Below, one piece after another: positions 29,581 through 39,616 of a stretch of DNA of 64,000 bases. Position 1 is the stretch's first letter. Every line of letters begins with the position of its first letter. The DNA is from Symbiodinium natans (Eukaryota > Sar > Dinophyceae > Suessiales > Symbiodiniaceae): NCBI GenBank assembly GCA_905221605.1, contig CAJNDS010000080.1, forward strand, positions 708,955-772,954, read 5' to 3'. The notes beneath the pieces were generated by a model. The model ran no database searches. It saw nothing but the letters and a program-made list of their open reading frames with translations, and was not told the origin of the DNA. The position numbers were made by a program, and so were the translations under genes.

Positions 29581-29789
29581 CCAATAACCCTAAGACCTCA
29601 AACCCCCGCAACGCACAAAGCTGGCCCTGTCCTAAACCCGCAACCCTAAGCCTCTGAACCCCCTAAACCTTTAACACCCTAAGCCCCTAAGATCCTAAAC
29701 CCTAAAATCCTAAGCCCTAAACCCCAAATCCCTGAACCCTGAACCCTAAATCCCTGACCCGAATCCCTAAACCCAAATCCCTAAAACCC

Positions 29790-29970
29790 GAAAACCCTAA
29801 AACCCTAAAACCCTAAAACCCTAAAACCCTAAAACCCTAAAACCCTAAAACCCTAAAACCTCGAAAACCACCCAAAAACCCCAAACCCCCCAAAACCACC
29901 CAAAAACCTAAAAAACAACCCAAAACCCCCCAAAAAACCCCAAAAAACAAAAAACAAAAACCAAAAAAGC
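29790..29970. repeat. CCCTAAAA octamers then CCAAAAAAC-rich tract
   Basis: About nine units of CCCTAAAA (29795-29860), then an A/C-only tract. It lies on the donor side of exon a. Confidence 0.85.
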
Positions 29971-29971
29971 C

Positions 29972-30064
29972 CCCAAGCTCCTGGACCTCTCTGCTGTCGC
30001 CCCCCAGCCGCGCAGAGCCCCAGGTCACCACCGACCCATCGGCGCGGAGCGCGGCGAACGCCTC
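29972..30064 (-). CDS. RCC1-like repeat exon a
   Basis: Reads EAFAALRADGSVVTWGSARL then GGDSREVQELGG, the clearest complete unit in the window. Acceptor GGAGAG|GAG. Joined to exon f it gives REICASE|EAFAALRADG, a perfect continuation. CCCTAAA-like left, TTTAGGG right. Confidence 0.8.
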
Positions 30065-30099
30065 CTCTCCAAAATTTAATGAAAGGGGTTTATATAGGG

Positions 30100-30437
30100 G
30101 TTTATATAGGGGTTTATATAGGGGTTTAGGGTTTAGGGTTTCGGGTTTAGGGGGTTAGGGAGTTTAGGGGTTTAGTTTAGGGGTTTTGGGGTCTAGGGGT
30201 TTAGGGGGGTAGGGGTTTTGGGCTTGGGGTTTCAGGATTTGGGCCTCAAGACATCAAAAAGCCCCTTTCCAATAAGAAATTGCTAACTGCTAACTCCTTG
30301 CACACCTCCCCCTGAACCCTAAACCCTGCAAACCCTAAACCCTAAACCCTAATCCCTAAACCCTAAACCCTAAACCCTAAACCCTAAACCCTAAACCCTA
30401 AACCGTCACAAAGGGATGCTTCGCGTGGCCCCCCGTC
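30100..30437. repeat. TTTAGGG, spacer, CCCTAAA intron
   Basis: TTTATATAGGGG and TTTAGGG words at 30088-30225, unique DNA at 30240-30310, CCCTAAA at 30312-30404. In the mRNA sense it starts TTTAGGG and ends CCCTAAA. Confidence 0.7.
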
Positions 30438-30476
30438 CTCGGAGGCGCAGATCTCCCGAACGTCCGTCAGCCTGGC
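30438..30476 (-). CDS. RCC1-like repeat exon f
   Basis: A 39-nt exon reading ARLTDVREICASE. Acceptor TAAAG|GCC; donor ambiguous (GAGGACGGG). Exon e precedes it and exon a follows, and the three read as one uninterrupted repeat. CCCTAAA left, TTTAGGG right. Confidence 0.65.
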
Positions 30477-30484
30477 CTTTACCA

Positions 30485-30655
30485 GGGTTTAGGGTCTAGG
30501 GTTTAGGGTTTAGGGTTTAGGGTCTAGGGTCTAGGGTTTGGGGTTTGGGGTTTGGGGTTTGGGGTTTGGGGTTTGGGGTTTGGGGTTTGGGGTTTGGGGT
30601 TTGGGGTTTTGGGTTTGGGGTTTGGGGTTTAGCGTTTGGGGTTTAGGGTTGAGAG
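30485..30655. repeat. TTTAGGG then TTTGGGG array
   Basis: About 14 TTTGGGG units at 30534-30640. Four-G runs are strong G-quadruplex candidates. Confidence 0.85.
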
Positions 30656-30835
30656 GGCTTTGAGATGATGGAGACACCTAGCTTGCCTGACTCTCCAGAA
30701 CTACTCAGTGAACCTTAAACCCTAAACCCTAAACCCCAAGCCCTCAACCCCAAATCCCTAAACCCTAAACCCCAAACCCTAAGCCCTAAATCCCTAAACC
30801 TTAACCCCTAAAGCCTCACAAGCTTTTGTTTAACC

Positions 30836-30883
30836 CTCGGACAGCCGGGCCTCCGTCCGGCACAGGGAGCCCCATGTGAGCAC
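30836..30883 (-). CDS. RCC1-like repeat exon e
   Basis: Reads VLTWGSLCRTEARLSE after CCTTCAG|GTG. Second half of a repeat. Flanks are CCCTAAA on both sides, an exception to the polarity rule. Confidence 0.65.
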
Positions 30884-30889
30884 CTGAAG

Positions 30890-31031
30890 GCCCCTAAGCC
30901 ATAAACTCCACATCCTACAAACCCTAGACCCTACAAACCCTACACCCTGCAACCCTACATCCTAAACCCTAAACCCTAAACCCTAAACCCTAAACCCTAA
31001 ACCCTAAACCCTAAACCCTAAACCCTAAACC
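30890..31031. repeat. CCCTACA/CCCTAAA block
   Basis: Variant words then about ten CCCTAAA units. 31035-31160 is unique; TTTAGGG at 31162-31250; unique island 31251-31360; CCCTAAA at 31361-31465. Confidence 0.8.
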
Positions 31032-31476
31032 CTACAGGGCTGCCAGCCTGAGGGGATGCATGGGTCTGCAGCCTTTGGTGAGTTGGGTTCGCTGGGGCAT
31101 TGCTTTCAGGATATCAGAGTTCAGAGCCCTTCCTCTCCCTGCTGAAAAGCAGACCTTTGCCGGGTTTAGGGTTTAGGGTTTAGGGTTTAGGGTTTAGGGT
31201 TTAGGGTTTAGGGTTTAGGGTTTGTCGGGTTTAGGGTTTAGGGTTTAGGGACCTGGCCATTGGACAAGAGGGCGGCCAGCGCCCCATTGCACGCCGCCAC
31301 CTGCCTGCCGTGGGCCCGCAGAGGGGTTGCAGTTCGAGGCTGTGCTTGGAAGAGTAACGCCCTAAACCCTAAACCCTAAACCCTAAACCCTAAACCCTAA
31401 ACCCTAAACCCGAAACCCTGAACCCTAAACCCTCAACCCGAAACCCCTAACCCTAAACCCTAAACCCGCGCCTCAC

Positions 31477-31536
31477 GGCTTGAAGCTCTCGGGGGAGGCC
31501 CCAGCTGTTTGAGCAGACATCGCCCCAGGTGATGAC
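31477..31536 (-). CDS. RCC1-like repeat exon d (first seen)
   Basis: Twenty codons reading VITWGDVCSNSWGLPRELQA. Acceptor GCTCAG|GTC, donor GTGAGG, both good. It is the most upstream RCC1-like exon I can identify; earlier exons may lie beyond the LINE. CCCTAAA left, TTTAGGG right (31551-31694). Confidence 0.7.
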
Positions 31537-31550
31537 CTGAGCTAGTGTTT

Positions 31551-31694
31551 GGGGTTAGGGTTTAGGGTTTAGGGTTTAGGTTTAGGGTTTAGGGTTTAGG
31601 GTTTAGGGTTTAGGGTTTAGGGTTTAAGGCTTAGGGCTTAGGGCTTAGGGCTTAGGGCTTAGGGTTTAGGGTTTAGGGTTTAGGGTTTACGCGG
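31551..31694. repeat. TTTAGGG/TTAGGGC block, left of the LINE
   Basis: Heptamers including a TTAGGGC run. The same-orientation TTTAGGG at 35886-35907 suggests the LINE inserted into one block. Confidence 0.8.
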
Positions 31695-31740
31695 ACGGTG
31701 CCGCCCTAGAAGCCTGTGTCAACGCCCTGTCCCACAGCTG

Positions 31741-32330
31741 GTGAAGGCGGCAAGGCGTGGCGATTTCACCACGGATGTTGAGGCCACTTCGGTTCTGTGC
31801 CGCATGCGGGTGCGGCAGGTTCGGCGGCTGGAGGAGCTTGCCCGCACCATTCATGCAATCCAACACCGCCCAGGCAACAACCATAGGAACCGCTGCGCCT
31901 GTGACCAGTGGCGGCGTATACGGAACGCAGCAGGATACTCTATGCCTTTCCCCGCTTGGCTCTTGCGCGTTGCCCATTTCCATCAGGTGCCACTCGACCT
32001 GCCCGATGCTGACTGGCTTTGTGACTGTATCAGTTATACCAAGTTTGATTGCCAAGCCTTGGCTAAGCAGGAGGCAAAGTGCCGCGCGGACAAGTTCAAA
32101 ATCAGAATGGCCTTGGATCGGCGCTACCATGCGTCGGCGGAAGGGTTTGCGGCTGTGCGCCCAGCGCCGCATCCCCCTTTCACCAGCGTGCCCCATCGAC
32201 TGGAATGCCAGGCCCTTCTGGTCCATGCTGAGGATGCAAGCATGTGTACATATGCCCTCCCTGCAGGGGTGTCGCTGCACCCGAGCGCCCCGTTCACTGT
32301 CAATCAGGCCACCATCCCGCAGGCCACCAC
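31741..32330 (+). pseudogene. LINE polyprotein, N-terminal linker part
   Basis: The frame starting at 31741 is plausible protein to about 32320 (segments such as DCQALAKQEAKCRADKFKIR and FAAVRPAPHPPF, which look like the region just before RT in dinoflagellate LINEs). It then loses sense, and the reading continues in frame 3 (GDHICVRGPSLGESIW), marking a frameshift near 32330. Confidence 0.7.
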
Positions 32331-34164
32331 AACGAGGGTGACCACATTTGTGTCCGTGGTCCATCACTTGGGGAGTCCATCTGGGTGTCACAGGACCCGG
32401 TGGCATGCACAGCTCCCGAGCTTGCCAAGGCCTTCAGTGACTACTGGGGGCCGCTCTGGGGCCGTGACCGTACTGAGGAATCACAGCGACTTGCAGGTTG
32501 GGAGCTCTTCCAGGCAAACACGCAAGACCTTTCGGGGCCATTGCCACGCATTGATGTTGACATGTGTGACATACGGTTGTGGCGACAAGCTATCCGGCGA
32601 ATGCCCAAAAAGAAGGCCACAGGAATCTGTGGATGGTCCCCGTCTGAGCTCAAACTTTTGCCGGACTGTGCTCTGAAGGTTCTGATCCGCGTCTTTCAGA
32701 TTGCCGTTAAGTTGGGTCTGCCTGCTCACATGCTTGAGTCGCGCGTCTGTGTCCTGGCCAAGCATGAGGCGCCTGAGCACATCAAGCACAGTCGTCCTAT
32801 TGTCATATTCAGTACTTTGTATCGTCTTTGGGGTTCAGTCCTTTCCACCGGCAGTCATGGGGAGTCTACCAGGCAGGGCTGCCAGTGATCTGGCGGGGCG
32901 ACAGCAGCATGCCATTGAATGCGCCCTGCTGCAAAAGGAGACGCTTTACGGGGTTGGGGTTGATATAGTAAAATGCTTTAACCAGCTGCCATGGCCTCCC
33001 TTGCGTGTCTTGATGACACGAGCAGGCATGCCCGGTGACCTCGTTGACTTTTGGTTGCAGGGTTTGCACAAGGTTGTTAGGCGTCCTGTTTTCCTCGGGT
33101 CGGTGTGCCCTGCTGGCATAAAGGCCTATAACGGTGCGCCGGAGGGCGACCCAGTGTCGGTCGCCGCCATGGCTGCCGTGTGCTATTGGGCTCACAACTT
33201 CATTCAGCCGTCTTCTGCTGAGTTCGGCACGTACGTTGACAATTGGAGTTGGCAGGCGCCGGCGCTCCCAACGTTGAAGCATGCCACCTCACACCTCCTC
33301 CGTTTCCTTCAAAGTCTCAAACTCCCTGTGGACTGGACTAAGTCCTACAGCTGGGCTACAACTCCAAGTGGCCGTCAGTGGCTCCGGACAGGGCTCGCTG
33401 ACGTGTTGCCGCCCGAAGTGCAACTGCCGGTTGCGCGAACGGTCAGGGAGCTTGGGGCTGCTTTCCAGTTCGATGCCTCCCAGCATGCAACTGTCCGCAA
33501 GGGCAAAGTCGAGCTGGGGCTTGAAAGACTCCGGAAATTGGCAAAGGTGCCACGTCCTATTCTGGAGAAGGCGCAGCTGATACAAAAAGGGGTTTGGCCC
33601 AGCTGCTTGTATGGACTTGAGGGTGCCTCCTTAAGTGTGCAGGACGCGTCCCGGCTGCGTGCCGCAGCCACGAGGGCCTTGCTGGGCCCTTCGCAAGTCG
33701 CAAGCCCCCACTTGGCGCTCACATGCCTCCATGCCTCACTTCAGGACCCACATCTCTTTGCCATTGAGAAGCAGGTCTTGCAACTGCGCCGCTTCATACA
33801 CCATGCGCCCCATACGGCTGCATCCATGTTGGCAGTCATGTCTGACTTCCACGAGGTCCCTCGCGTTACAGTGGGCCCTGCTACGGCCTTGTTAAAGTCG
33901 CTTCACTTCCTGGGACTGAAGATGGACCTTGATGCCCGAGTGAAGGGCCCGGACAATGTTTGTCTGCAGCTGCAAACTGCCAGTGCAAAAGACGTTCGCA
34001 GCTTCCTCACGAGTGCCTGGGAGTGCCATGTGGAGCGCACCATTGCCCATAGGAACGGCTTACAGGGTGTAGGAACACCTTGGGGTCAAGAGACCGCCCG
34101 CATCCTCCGCCAGGTTGGGGATGCTGAGGCACTGGTGTTGGCTCGCTACGTGTGCGGTGCATAA
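32331..34164 (+). pseudogene. LINE reverse transcriptase
   Basis: Frame 3 carries FSDYWGPLW, RMPKKKATGICGWSPSELK and RPIVIFSTLYRLWGSV (RT fingers). Near 32840 the reading moves to frame 1: MGSLPGRAASDLAGRQQ, motif A GVGVDIVKCFN (Asp at 32962-32964), motif B GAPEGDPVSV (33133-33162) and motif C YVDN (33232-33243). The usual YxDD has Asn in place of the second Asp. A few codons are probably missing at the shift. The thumb/connection follows to a TAA at 34162-34164, after which the same frame resumes. RT makes cDNA from the element RNA at the nicked target. This copy is unlikely to be active. Confidence 0.85.
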
Positions 34165-35819
34165 AGCTCTGGGGCCGCCAAACATAAGTGGGAGCCCGCC
34201 GTCCCCGATATGTGTCCCCTGTGTGGCGCAAAGGACACGAAGGAACATCGCCTGTTGACATGTTCCGCACTTGAGCATGTGTATAAGGATTGGGCCGGTT
34301 TGATGCAGTACTGCCTTGACCGCTGGCCTCATTGGTTGCATGGACTGTATGCGGTCCGAGCAGAAGGTGCATTAGTCACAAACCTGATTTTCGCACAGCG
34401 TCGCATGCCTGCGGCTAGCAACAAGGCTGCTCAAGAACTTGCGCGTCACATCCCGCGCCTGCTGCTCTTCACAGATGGCAGCTGCCGCCATCCCACAGTT
34501 CCGGTTGCATCGCACTCAGGTTTCGCTGTCGTCATGGCCCTAACTACCGACGTTGAGTTGGTGCTCGAGGAATTTGAGAGATGGCGAGCCACAGGATGCC
34601 ACAGCAACCTCTTCTGTGCGGTGTGCCAAGGCCTGACACCAGGGTCCCAAGGGATAAATAAGGCGGAGGCATATGCCATCCTCCAGGCTTGTCGTTTCGC
34701 AGCGCAGTGCCCCCATGATGATGTTGAGATCGTTTCTGACAGCAAGGTTGCTCTTAGGAATGCGCACGTTGTGGTTCAGGGTGCTTTGGGTTCTTTTCCT
34801 GAACTGGCGAAGGAAATGCAGGCCTGTTGGCGCCCTTACTTCAAGCTTACCAAGGTCGCTTCACATCAGGACATGACTTGCCTCGCTGGCCGAGACCTAC
34901 TAATGGCATTGGGCAATGACTACGCGGATACTGCCGCTAAGGAGGCGGTCAAGGCGGACCTGAGCATCGTCACGGAGATCGTTGATCAGGTCTTTGAGTT
35001 CACTACGACGCAGCGCGACTGCATGCTTGTAGCGGCCCGTTACATGCTGGCGGTGTCGGCAGAGGCGAGCCGACTGTTGCGAGCTAAAGGTGACACTGCA
35101 GTTTCCTTGGAGCCGGTCCTTAGGAAGAACCTGGACGAGGCCACTTCGCCGGCGGAAGCTTGGCGGGAGCTTGACCCCAAGCCAGGCTACCTCTGGACCA
35201 CGAAGACGCTGCAGAACGATTGGCTGGTCGCCTGTCCGTGGCCTCCATGGTTTACCTTCCCTTTGTGGCAATGGCTACGGCGACTACGATGGGAGTTGCC
35301 TGGTGACCTGGTGCCCACAAGGGCGTGTGCAATGGCGTTACCAACGTTGAGTTGCTGGTGCACTTCGTCGCCTCTACAGGCGTTTGTCCACCAGCTCGTG
35401 ACCCTCGCCCGGAACACGCTGGTGAGTATTTGGACGCACGACACACTGACATGCCCATGCTGGTCCCACTACGGGAGTGGACGGCGGCGATCCTTACGGC
35501 AGCTCGTTCCCTGGAGACTGTTTGCGGTTGTCGGCTGTTACCTGACCGCAGACGCAAGGTCTACAGCTTACGAACTGCAGGCGTGCAAGCGCCTCGGCAT
35601 GGACTCCAGCAAAGACCGATTCTTGGACAGCTTGATGGTGTTTGGGATCTCCTAAGTGAGGTTCTACATGATGGCGGAGTTTCCCCTCTGCTGGCCTCTT
35701 GTACAGAGTACACAGGCCCAGTATTCACCCCACCGCAGGAAGTGTGCAGCGAGCACCATAGCCTGTCGACACAGGAACGACAGCGCCTGTTCAGGTGGCT
35801 TAGAAGACTCAGACATTGA
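34165..35819 (+). pseudogene. LINE zinc finger, RNase H and C-terminal tail
   Basis: After the TAA the frame resumes: CPLCGAKDTKEHRLLTC is a CCHC finger (34213-34263). RNase H1 follows with LLLFTDGSC (Asp at 34474), INKAEAYAIL (Glu), VEIVSDSKVAL (Asp), KVASHQD (His) and GNDYADTAAKEA (Asp), so the catalytic set looks complete. RNase H degrades the RNA strand during retrotransposition. Around 35310 the sensible reading moves to frame 3 (GVTNVELLVHFVAST onward) and ends at 35817-35819, indicating another frameshift. Confidence 0.85.
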
Positions 35820-35885
35820 TGGGACTTCATTCTGAGGTGAGGTGCTGCTTCTTGCTGGCCCTTGCCTCCCTCTTACCCAGTTAAA

Positions 35886-36120
35886 GGTTTAGGGTTTAGG
35901 GTTTAGGCCATGTGAGCTTAAGTATCGGTTTTAGGACTTCGCGTTTGCCCGCGCCCTCCACTGAAGCAACTTCCTATCAGAGAGACCCCACAGCCCTGCA
36001 AAACTCCTCATGGAGCTTGGAGGAGGTTTCCGAAATCCTATAGGGTTTAGGGTTTAGGGTTTAGGGTTTAGGGTTTAGGGTTTAGGGTTTAGGGTTTAGG
36101 GTTTAGGGTTCAGGGTTTAG
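35886..36120. other. TTTAGGG blocks around an open island
   Basis: TTTAGGG at 35886-35907 and 36042-36120. The island 35930-36035 reads SSKLHEEFCRAVGSL and a stop on the minus strand. Family unknown. Confidence 0.4.
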
Positions 36121-36585
36121 GAACTACTATCTGAAGTTTACGATATTAGGGGTACCTTTTTGGGGTCCCTATTATGAGGGGATCCTACTGTTGTCTATTT
36201 TAGGCGGTCCCCTATTGACCCAAAAATAACCCGCCGCCGTGGAAACCGTACCCTATTTTTTGTTAGAGTTAGCGTTTCGCCTCGGCGGCAGACCTATTTT
36301 GGGAGTTTTTGGAAAGGCGTGATTTCGTATGTCGTTTTTGCGAAACGTTGGGTTTTTGCAAGATTTTGGGTTCATTTTGTTGTTGGGGCCTTTGAGCGCT
36401 ATGGGACTTTCATTTCAGGACTTTGACGGTTTTTGTGGGACGTGTGTTGGGCATGGTCGCGAAAGGCTGGACGCTTGTGACAGATTTTCTTCTTCCACAT
36501 CCTTGTGCAGTATGTTGTACAAAGAAGCGAAAACGCTGTAAATACCAGTGTTTTGGGCATGCATGCAATAATATGAATGACGTTC
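36121..36585. other. Unique DNA with dispersed-repeat relic
   Basis: 36143-36235 shares ATTAGGGGTACCTT and TTGGGGTCC..TTATGAGGGGATCCTACT with 24290-24375. The rest is unique. Frames of 70-98 codons run on into the C-rich tract and are not called. Confidence 0.5.
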
Positions 36586-36588
36586 TTT

Positions 36589-36710
36589 CCCCCCCCCCCC
36601 CCCACCCCCTCCCCCCCCACCCCTCCCCCCCCACCCCCCCTCCCCCCCCCACCCCCTCCCCCCCCACCCCCTCCCCCCCCACCCCCTCCCCCCCCCCACC
36701 CCCCCCCCAA
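36589..36710. repeat. C-rich tract (CCCCACCCCCTCC)n
   Basis: About 120 bp of C with periodic A and T. Gly- and Pro-rich frames on both strands are repeat translations. i-motif and G-quadruplex potential. Confidence 0.85.
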
Positions 36711-36779
36711 GAAAAGTAGCAGAAACCAGGTACGGTTACACCGCCGTATGCAAAAATAAGGGCTTAGGGACTAATGTTT

Positions 36780-37074
36780 GTTTGGTACTTCTTTTTGGGG
36801 TTGAGGGTTGAGGGTTTAGGGTGTAGGATTTTTGGAAGCCTTAAATTCAATCGCGCCACGGACCCGTCACCACGCACGAGGAAGAAGCCTGGCGACCTGG
36901 GCGCTGCAGGGAGGAAGTGGACCCTCAACCCCAAAACCCAAACCTTAAACCCCAAAACCCTAAACCCCACACCCTTAACCCTAAACCCTAAACAATAAAC
37001 CCCAAACCCTAAACCCTAAACCCCAAACCCTAAACCCCAAACCCCAAGCCCTAAACCCTAAGCCACAGGGAGCT
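36780..37074. repeat. Degenerate TTTAGGG then CCCTAAA/CCCCAAA
   Basis: Heptamer words around a unique piece (36830-36910). Confidence 0.6.
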
Positions 37075-37150
37075 AGGGTTTGTAGTCCGACAGGCCTTCT
37101 GCACGACAGAATTCGGGAATGCTGAGCCGTGGCTGTGATCCTGGCGCCGC
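37075..37150 (-). other. Exon-like island, minus strand
   Basis: CCCTAAA left, TTTAGGG right. The minus frame reads APGSQPRLSIPEFCRAEGLS then DYKP and TAG. Family unknown. Confidence 0.35.
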
Positions 37151-37444
37151 GCGGGTTTAGGGTTTAGGGTTTAGGGTTTCGGGTTTCGGGTTTAGGGCTT
37201 AGGGCTTAGGGCTTAGGGCTTAGGGCTTAGGGCTTAGGCACACGCGACCCTCCGCCAGAACCTCCTTGGAGTACAAAACGCTATTGCTAGCTTGCACTTG
37301 CACCCTAAACCCGAATCCCAGAACCATAAATCCTATAAATCCTATAAACCCTGTAAACCCTATGAACCGTATAACCACTGTAAACCTTATAAACCCTACA
37401 AACCCACTAAGCCCTAAACCCTAAACCCTAAACCCTAAACCCTA

Positions 37445-37525
37445 AACCCCGCGCTCCTGGCGTCCTCCTCGAGGCCTAACTCGAGGAGGCTCCACTCGGG
37501 TCGCAGCACGCCCTTTGAGAGTCTG
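37445..37525 (-). other. Exon-like island, minus strand
   Basis: CCCTAAA left (37408-37445), TTTAGGG right (37530-37612). The minus frame reads LSKGVLRPEWSLLELGLEED then ARSAG. It includes an inverted repeat, CCTCCTCGAGG/CTCGAGGAGG. Family unknown. Confidence 0.4.
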
Positions 37526-37612
37526 AGAGGGTTTAGGGTTTAGGGTTTAGGGTTTAGGGTTTAGGGTTTAGGGTTTAGGGTTTAGGGTTTAGGGTTTAGG
37601 GTTTAGGGGCTA

Positions 37613-38109
37613 GGGTCTTCAGCGTTTAGGACTTACTGTTTAGGGTTTAGGGGTCCGTTAGGGTTTCGAGAGCTTCTGGGGTTTTTGGGGCTTTCAGGGT
37701 TTGTGGGGCTTGCATAAACGGCGTGTGCGGTTTTAAGGTTGTGTTGGGCTTCTGGGCTTTTGGGGTTTCTGGGGCTTCTAGAGCTTGTGGGGTTTTCTCA
37801 GCACTCTAATTTCTTGAAGTCCCCAAACCAGCAGCTTAGGCTCTGGGGTTTAGGCTTCAGGGTTCAAGGTCTAGGGTTCAGGGTTTGGGGTTCAGGGTTT
37901 CGGGTGTAATGAGGGTTTAGGGCTTGTAGGGTGTCTGAGGTTTTAAGGGTTCAACCCTAAACCCTAACCCTGAACCCCTCAACCCTTGCCCTAAACCCTA
38001 CATCCTAACCCTTTACCGCCCATGCCCTACACTAGACTACGATTTGCTGAAGAACCCCAAAAAGAAGAAATACACAATCCCCGAATTACCCTATTTTTGG
38101 GCCAGCATA
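37613..38109. other. Degenerate T/G-rich heptamer DNA
   Basis: GGGTTT, GGGCTT and GGGGTTT words without a regular period to 37930, then CCCTAAA-like words to 38035. No gene recognised. Confidence 0.5.
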
Positions 38110-38605
38110 GTCGCACCTCCCCCCCCCTCCCCCTCCCCCCATAGTATCCCCACCCCCCCCCCTCCCCCCCCTGTGGTTCATGGTCTGTGATTCTGGGTTT
38201 ATGGTTTAGGGGTTGAGGGTTAGGCTGTAGAGTTCAGGATTTTCACTCTGGTCCATTGGTTCATTGCGGGTTTAGAGTTTAATCAGGGTTCAAGGTTTGG
38301 GGTAATGGTAGGTTTACGGTTTCCCCTCTCCCCCCTGTGCTTCGTGCTGAGTTTACGCTTCAGGGTTCAGGGTTAAAGCGGCTAAGGTTTCGGGTTTACC
38401 CTTCTCCCTCCTGTCGTTCATTGGTGGGTTTAGGTTTTAGGTTTTAGGGCTTAGGGTTCAGGGTGTGGGGTTTAGGCTGAGGTTTCTCTGTCCTCCCCCC
38501 GTGGTCCGTGGTGTTTTTAGGGTTAACAGGCAGGGTTTGGGGGGGGATGCCATGGGGGGGGGGGGGGGTCGATTACGCGGAACGCGGGCGCATATAGAGG
38601 GAAGA
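38110..38605. repeat. Segmental duplication, copy B
   Basis: Second copy of the segment at 25802-26312, same orientation. An insertion of about 30 bp (TAACAGGCAGGGTTTGGGGG) lies before the G run, which is itself expanded. Both copies end at GTCGATTACGCG.AACGCGGG, which fixes one boundary of the unit. Confidence 0.85.
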
Positions 38606-38774
38606 ATATTAGATATTTTTTGGGGGGTTCTTAAGCAAACAATAGTAGAATGGTACTGAATCGACCTACCCAAATCTTGCCGGGAGTCTCCCCCGCTTGT
38701 GACCAAGCTGGCAATGCCCGTGCAGAGGCGCTTCTGGGCTTCGCGACGTAGGTCCTCCGAAAAATACATGGTAG

Positions 38775-38965
38775 TTGCAGCTTAGGGCTTAGGGCTTAGG
38801 GCTTAGGGCTTAGGGTTTAGGGTTTAGGGTTTAGGGTTTAGGGTTTAGGGTTTAGGGCTTAGGGTTCAAGGTTTAGAGTTTAGGGTTTAGGGTTTAGGGT
38901 TTAGGGTTTAGGGTTTAGGGTTGAGGGTTTGGGGCTTAGGGTTTAGGGTTTAGGGTTTTGGGTTT
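38775..38965. repeat. TTAGGGC/TTTAGGG block
   Basis: Two TTTAGGG blocks with leading TTAGGGC runs. Confidence 0.85.
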
Positions 38966-39540
38966 AGTGGCGTGGCATTTGATTCTTGGCTCCAGAAGCT
39001 GAGTAAGCCGCTGCTAAGGATGGTCCTGCACAGTGGCCGTCGGAGACACCGCGACCTGCACGCTCCGCCCACTGAGCAGCGAGACGTGGATGGACATTGC
39101 CATGGCTGGGGCTTCTTGAAAACCATGCTCCACACTAACCCAGTCATCGAGCGAACAGCAAAAAGCGCGCGTCCTAAGCCCTAGACCCTAAGCCCGAAGC
39201 ACCAAACCAAGAGTCAACTGACACCCTACGCCTAGGAAAAGCCACCATGCACATCCTTGGCTCCAATAAGGCATCACTAGGCCTGGGTCACAGCAGTCAG
39301 TTCCTGAAACTCTGGCCCCACTGTGGATTTTGGGGTTAAGGTTTGAGGGTTTTAGGTCCAAGGCTTAACGTTTAGGGTCTAGGGTTTCTAGTTTAGGTGC
39401 CAGAACCCAGAATCTTGATGTAGGAAATCTACGTCATCCCCACACTTCGCTAACTCGAAGGACGCCATCGTCGCCCTACCCTTCTTGCTGTTTGGCGCTA
39501 CTGTACGGACCCAAACCCTAAACCCTAAACCCTGCCCTAC
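38966..39540. other. Unique DNA, ambiguous open frames
   Basis: 38972-39184 is open on both strands (plus: VAFDSWLQKLSKPLLRMVLH; minus: TGLVWSMVFKKPQPWQCPST). I cannot choose and recognise neither. 39200-39510 has no clear frame. Confidence 0.35.
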
Positions 39541-39616
39541 ACCCTCAACCCTAAACCGAAGCCAGCCGTGGGCGCTGCGATAAGCAGCGGCGAGCGCTAC
39601 CGCGTGGCGACAGGCC

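Larger units (their letters stand above)
31695..35885 (+). mobile_element. Non-LTR (LINE) retroelement with RNase H, decayed
   Basis: About 4.2 kb on the plus strand, bounded on both sides by TTTAGGG in the same orientation. Coding order: N-terminal linker, reverse transcriptase, Cys/His finger, RNase H, C-terminal tail. The endonuclease expected at the N-terminus is missing, so the copy is 5'-truncated. It has three likely frameshifts (near 32330, 32840 and 35310) and one in-frame TAA (34162-34164). No poly-A tail is visible; the 3' end is CCCAGTTAAAGGTTTAGGG. Target-site duplications cannot be defined in repeat DNA. Confidence 0.9.

Noticed and set aside
29837-30031. Phe/Gly-rich minus ORF as a gene
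   Set aside because: Only its first 21 residues are the RCC1-like exon a; the rest is read-through into the A/C-rich intron tract.
32866-35830. Minus-strand ORFs of 70-138 codons
   Set aside because: Shadows of the plus-strand LINE coding region.
36399-36759. Gly-rich and Pro-rich ORFs
   Set aside because: Translations of a C-rich simple tract in several frames; no family signature.
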